A DNA stretch of 8,842 bases from Flavobacteriaceae bacterium (lineage in GTDB: Bacteria > Bacteroidota > Bacteroidia > Flavobacteriales > Flavobacteriaceae), in assembly GCA_030618945.1 (NCBI GenBank), contig JAUXCI010000098.1, positions 1 through 8,842 on the forward strand, written 5' to 3'. The position numbers and the translations under genes were made by a program. Shown here in pieces: positions 5,322 through 8,842 of the stretch (positions within the stretch are counted from its first letter, which is position 1; every line of letters starts with the position of its first letter). Below the pieces are notes generated by a model that was given only the letters and a program-made list of their open reading frames with translations, was not told where the DNA came from and did no database searches.

Positions 5322-5362
5322 TGTATATAAAAACTAAAAATACCCTGCTCTTTTTATATACA
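5322..5362. promoter_or_regulatory. 12-bp inverted repeat just upstream of the GH31 promoter
   Basis: TGTATATAAAAA (5322-5333) is perfectly repeated in inverted form at 5351-5362, with a 17-nt spacer. It ends 2-3 nt upstream of the -33 box of the GH31 promoter candidate. It could be an operator or activator site, or an RNA hairpin shaping the glgB-GH31 junction. The minus-strand RNA has no U-run directly after it, so a simple intrinsic terminator is unlikely. Confidence 0.4.
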
Positions 5363-5407
5363 TCATAAAAATAACAGGATACTTTTCAATAAATCGAAAA
5401 ATCTATA

Positions 5408-7318
5408 CTATATTATCTTAAAAGCAACTAAACTTAAGGGTGGAAGTGTTATTTCTGCCGAATAAGGCTTACCATCTCTTTCCTCCTTTATGATCTTAAT
5501 TTCTTTTGAATTGCTTATCCCACTTCCAAAATATTTTTTAAAATCACTGTTCATCACTTGTTTAAGTTTTCCCTTACGGGGAATTCCTATTTTATAACTT
5601 TCCCTTACAACTGAAGTAAAATTGCAAACTACTATCAAGTCATTGATCTCATCATGACCTTTTCTGATATAAGACATAACCGAATTCTCATGATCGCCAT
5701 AATTGATCCATTCAAAACCCTCTCCGCTAAAACCTTTTTCATAAAGCGCCGGGGTTTGCTTATAAAAAGTATTCAAATCTTTGACAAAATTCTGCAAGCC
5801 TTTGTGAGACTTATAATCTAATAAATGCCAGTCTAAACTTTGATCAAAATTCCACTCTGCTGATTGCCCGAACTCACCTCCCTGAAAGATTAGCTTGGTG
5901 CCCGGATGCGTATACATATAGGCAAAGAGCAGTCTCATATTTGCAAAGCGTTGCCATTCATCACCAGGCATTTTATCAAGTAAAGATTTTTTTCCATATA
6001 CCACCTCGTCATGAGACAAGGGCAACATAAAGTTTTCAGAAAAAGCATATGCCAAACTAAAAGTAATCTCATTTTGATGATGCTTTCTGTAAACAGGGTC
6101 CTTACTAAAATATTCCAATGTATCATGCATCCATCCCATCATCCATTTCATACCAAAACCCAAGCCTCCATGTTCAACAGATTTGGTGACCCCGGAAAAT
6201 GCTGTTGATTCTTCTGCTATGGTTTGTATTCCGTCAAAATTAGCATAAACCTCTCTGTTAAAATCTTTTATAAATGAAACAGCTTCTAAATTCTCTCTTT
6301 CTCCATAAATATTGGGTTCCCATTCACCATCTTCCCTTGAATAATCAAGATAAAGCATTGATGCAACAGCGTCAACCCTAAGTCCGTCAATATGGTATTT
6401 ATCAAACCAGTAAAATGCGTTGGAGATCAGAAATGACTTTACCTCGTTCCTGCCATAGTTAAAGATCAAACTCTTCCAGTCTTGATGATAACCTCTTCGA
6501 GGATCAGGGTGTTCATATAAATGACTCCCATCAAAAAATCCTAAACCATGATCATCAGACGGAAAATGTGAAGGCACCCAATCCAGGATAACCCCTATAT
6601 CATTTTGATGCAAACGATCACAAAGTTTCATTAAATCCATAGCCGATCCAAACCTTGAGGTTGGGGCAAAATACCCGACCAATTGATACCCCCATGATGG
6701 ATCAAAAGGATATTCCATAACTGGCATAAATTCAACATGGGTAAAATTCATTTTCCTGACATAGGCTACGAGTTTATCAGCCAGCTGATCATAACTTAAA
6801 AAGCTATTGTCACTCGCATTTCGCATCCAGGAACCAAGGTGTACTTCGTATACGGCATATGGTTTGTCCAAGCCATTCTTTTCTTTTCTATAACCCATCC
6901 AGGCCTTATCCTTCCATTTATAACCATCTATCCCTTTTATGATCGAGGCTGTATTAGGTGGATGTTCACAGGAAACTGCATAGGGATCTGCTTTTTCGGT
7001 AACGATCTGATTATGACTTGATTTGATTTTGTATTTGTAACGCATGCCGTCAATGGCATCTGGGATAAAACCCTCCCAAATACCTGAGTCATCCCAGCGT
7101 ACACTCAAACGATGTTGTTTTTCATTCCAATAATTAAAATCTCCAATGACAGAAACCGATTCCGCCGAAGGAGCCCAAACAGCAAAATACGTTCCTGACA
7201 CACCTTCAAGTGTAACGGGGTGAGAACCGAATTTTTCGTAAAGCCGGTAATGCTTCCCGGATTTAAATAAATCGATGTCAAATTCGCTAAAAAGACTATA
7301 AGAAATTACCTCTGCCAT
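5408..7318 (-). CDS. glgB: 1,4-alpha-glucan branching enzyme
   Basis: This 636-residue GH13 enzyme cuts alpha-1,4 glucan chains and re-attaches them by alpha-1,6 bonds, making branched glycogen in the cytoplasm. An N-terminal CBM48 domain covers about 35-115 (FAVWAPSAESVSVIGDFNYW). The catalytic barrel follows with all four GH13 regions: DWVPSHFP (246-253), GLRVDAVASM with nucleophile D316, TIAEES with acid/base E369, and LSHDEVV with D437. A C-terminal beta-domain (about 545-636) completes it. There is no extra N1 domain, as in the shorter GlgB forms. Only 4 nt separate the maltokinase stop from this ATG, so the two are co-transcribed and probably translationally coupled. The pairing with maltokinase suggests work in maltose-1-phosphate-based glucan synthesis, in place of or beside the ADP-glucose route. 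Start choice is clear because the upstream gene fixes it. Confidence 0.97.
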   Translation of the reverse strand: MAEVISYSLFSEFDIDLFKSGKHYRLYEKFGSHPVTLEGVSGTYFAVWAPSAESVSVIGDFNYWNEKQHRLSVRWDDSGIWEGFIPDAIDGMRYKYKIKSSHNQIVTEKADPYAVSCEHPPNTASIIKGIDGYKWKDKAWMGYRKEKNGLDKPYAVYEVHLGSWMRNASDNSFLSYDQLADKLVAYVRKMNFTHVEFMPVMEYPFDPSWGYQLVGYFAPTSRFGSAMDLMKLCDRLHQNDIGVILDWVPSHFPSDDHGLGFFDGSHLYEHPDPRRGYHQDWKSLIFNYGRNEVKSFLISNAFYWFDKYHIDGLRVDAVASMLYLDYSREDGEWEPNIYGERENLEAVSFIKDFNREVYANFDGIQTIAEESTAFSGVTKSVEHGGLGFGMKWMMGWMHDTLEYFSKDPVYRKHHQNEITFSLAYAFSENFMLPLSHDEVVYGKKSLLDKMPGDEWQRFANMRLLFAYMYTHPGTKLIFQGGEFGQSAEWNFDQSLDWHLLDYKSHKGLQNFVKDLNTFYKQTPALYEKGFSGEGFEWINYGDHENSVMSYIRKGHDEINDLIVVCNFTSVVRESYKIGIPRKGKLKQVMNSDFKKYFGSGISNSKEIKIIKEERDGKPYSAEITLPPLSLVAFKII

Positions 7319-7322
7319 GTGT

Positions 7323-8842
7323 TTAATGATTTATTATATTTGAAATTCCTTTTAAAGGAATCAAGGCCCAACTAGGGCGAGAATTTAATTCGTATCCTAC
7401 TTCGTATACTGCTTTTTCAAGCAAACAATATTTTAGAATAAAGATACGCTCTTGGTGGTAACCAATATTTAAATTGGCATTTTGAACTGCTTCAGTATAT
7501 TTTTCAAGAAAGATACTAGTTAAATAACTATACACTATTTCTGCTGCTTCGAAAAGTTCTTCTTGTGTCCTGTTATACGACGCTCCATTATTAAAAACCG
7601 TTGCATAAATTGCGTAATGAAAAGACCTGAACAATCCTGCTACATCTTTTAAAGGTGGTTGTTTAACTTTTCTGTCGCGAATCGTACTTTCCGGCTCACC
7701 TTCAAAATCCAGAATAAAAAAGTCATTATTTGTAACCAGGATTTGCCCTAAATGATAATCCCCGTGAAGTCTGATACGTTCGCCTTTTAATTTGGTCCAA
7801 TCAAAATTGGAAATACGTTTTCTGATTACACTTTTCTTTTCCAAAAACTCTTTGGCCAGCTCTAGTGCCATCCCGTCAAGTTCGTGCATCCTGTTTTCGA
7901 TCGTATTCAACCGGTTTTGAAATTGATATATCAATCGGTTCTTTAACCACACTTCATAATCACCATTAAAATGATTTGGTGTAAAGGCGGTATCTTCAAA
8001 CTCTGAGCCCAGTACGATATGCATCTCAGCCGTACGGGTTGCCAGTAATTCTATCTGCTGAAACAGCTTAAGCCCAACCCAATCAATGATCTCAGGGCCT
8101 ACATTTTTAATTTGAAGGCGCTCAAATCTATCAATCTTTGGCAATTTATCTATGGAAATACGCTTTGTATCAAGGTTTAAGAAAACCTGGTGGAGTTCCT
8201 TTAACATATAGTCCCATGCATCTCCTTGATTGGGCACCAATTTCTGCATAAGTGCAATGGTAATATTATCTTTATCAGAATCAATTATGTTCAGGCTCCC
8301 CTGATAGGAGGGGGTATTTCTAAAATCTTTTACTTGGGTCAAAAACCTGCTCATTTCATAGTCAGGATTTTTATCGACGAAGATTCTTCTAAAAAATTTA
8401 AGCACATAACTATCATTATAAATGATGGAAGTATTGCTTTGTTCAAGCCCCATAAATTTGGAAGACTCGTATACTATGTTGGTAAAACTTTCGCTTTTAT
8501 GGTACTGAACCTTTGTGCGATCCATGGGTGCAGCTCCAAGTATTCTTTCAAATACAAGCTTTCTAAAAGCCTCAAGATTTATGGCATCTATGATATAACC
8601 CTGCTGTCCTTGAATTTTAATTGGAAGAATTCGCTCACTCGTAGCAAAATTAACATCCGTCACAAACGCAATAGGTAGAAAATAATGATGATAAAACGCT
8701 TCGACAAAATCAATTTCCAGGATGAGCCCAAAGTAAACTTCCCCTTTTTGTTGTATCCTAAAATACTCTGAAAGTTCAATGTATTTTAACTTGCTTGCCT
8801 TGCCTCCATACCACCGCTGTTTTATTATATAATCTTCCAGAA
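7323..8842 (-). CDS. mak: Maltokinase (5' end beyond the window; possibly part of a TreS-maltokinase fusion)
   Basis: The enzyme phosphorylates maltose with ATP to maltose-1-phosphate, the donor substrate for GlgE. A GTG at 8663 could be taken as a start, but the same frame stays open to the window edge and encodes 59 more residues, including LEDYIIKQRWYGGKA, the conserved opening of the maltokinase N-terminal cap. The GTG is therefore internal. In visible numbering (505 residues), the kinase core includes SYVLKFFRRI (about 144-153), the catalytic loop RLHGDYHLGQ (357-366), the metal-binding ILDFEGEP (376-383), RSFHYA (405-410) and the family-typical C-terminus YELNSRPSWALIPLKGI. All key residues are present. 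In many Bacteroidota this domain is fused behind trehalose synthase (TreS); the visible part cannot decide between fusion and a free-standing kinase. It is followed after 4 nt by glgB. Confidence 0.93.
   Translation of the reverse strand, partial: LEDYIIKQRWYGGKASKLKYIELSEYFRIQQKGEVYFGLILEIDFVEAFYHHYFLPIAFVTDVNFATSERILPIKIQGQQGYIIDAINLEAFRKLVFERILGAAPMDRTKVQYHKSESFTNIVYESSKFMGLEQSNTSIIYNDSYVLKFFRRIFVDKNPDYEMSRFLTQVKDFRNTPSYQGSLNIIDSDKDNITIALMQKLVPNQGDAWDYMLKELHQVFLNLDTKRISIDKLPKIDRFERLQIKNVGPEIIDWVGLKLFQQIELLATRTAEMHIVLGSEFEDTAFTPNHFNGDYEVWLKNRLIYQFQNRLNTIENRMHELDGMALELAKEFLEKKSVIRKRISNFDWTKLKGERIRLHGDYHLGQILVTNNDFFILDFEGEPESTIRDRKVKQPPLKDVAGLFRSFHYAIYATVFNNGASYNRTQEELFEAAEIVYSYLTSIFLEKYTEAVQNANLNIGYHQERIFILKYCLLEKAVYEVGYELNSRPSWALIPLKGISNIINH

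Noticed and set aside
5341..5389. Imperfect second hairpin (TACCCTG with CAGGATA) overlapping the GH31 upstream inverted repeat
   Set aside because: It has one mismatch in seven pairs and a long AT-rich loop; likely chance in AT-rich sequence, and less convincing than the perfect 12-bp repeat.
8226..8678. 150-codon plus-strand open frame
   Set aside because: It is antisense to the maltokinase gene, which continues in frame through this whole region. The protein shows no recognisable motif.
1..8842. CRISPR array, insertion-sequence transposase, prophage, or defence system
   Set aside because: No regularly spaced repeats with unique spacers and no transposase, integrase, phage or known defence protein motifs were found on either strand.

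Overview
The window looks like chromosomal DNA of a Bacteroidota member, most likely a flavobacterium. It is AT-rich, ribosome-binding sites are weak or absent, and two promoter candidates fit the Bacteroidota housekeeping pattern (TTG, a 16-19 nt gap, then TAnnTTTG). The gene families (an ECF sigma factor with a transmembrane partner, maltokinase-GlgB-GH31, a small GIY-YIG protein beside a tRNA) also fit. This assignment is inferred from sequence character, not from a database match.

Left part (1-1110) is a decayed, rearranged tRNA locus. An intact tRNA-Asn(GUU) lies on the minus strand at 871-944 with its terminator. On one side is a displaced copy of its 3' end plus terminator (351-422). 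On the other is a copy of its 5' end (1018-1054) next to the only good promoter (1077-1107). Each fragment carries a short palindrome: 18 bp at 394-411, and a perfect 20 bp at 1024-1043 that splits otherwise contiguous tRNA sequence with no loss. Between the displaced 3' end and the intact tRNA is a 97-codon GIY-YIG nuclease gene, broken by one extra copy of an 11-bp tandem repeat. Left of all this (1 to about 345) is the relic of a parallel beta-helix protein with a frameshift and a nonsense codon.

Middle part (1127-2830) is a stress-type regulatory unit. An ECF sigma factor and a membrane anti-sigma candidate overlap by 4 bp on the minus strand. A three-helix membrane protein is transcribed divergently. 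Both directions start from near-identical promoters (TGTAACC, exactly 17 nt, GTCTTAT), unlike the housekeeping promoter. This suggests that the sigma factor activates its own operon and the membrane protein. A bidirectional hairpin terminator separates this unit from the genes to the right.

Right part (2863-8842) is an alpha-glucan unit on the minus strand, in transcription order maltokinase (cut by the window edge, possibly the C-terminal half of a TreS-maltokinase fusion), glycogen branching enzyme GlgB, and a cytoplasmic GH31 alpha-glucosidase. Maltokinase and GlgB are 4 nt apart. The GH31 gene follows after 139 nt with its own promoter candidate and an upstream inverted repeat. The set points to the route trehalose to maltose to maltose-1-phosphate to branched glucan, with GH31 as a likely glucan or oligosaccharide trimming enzyme.
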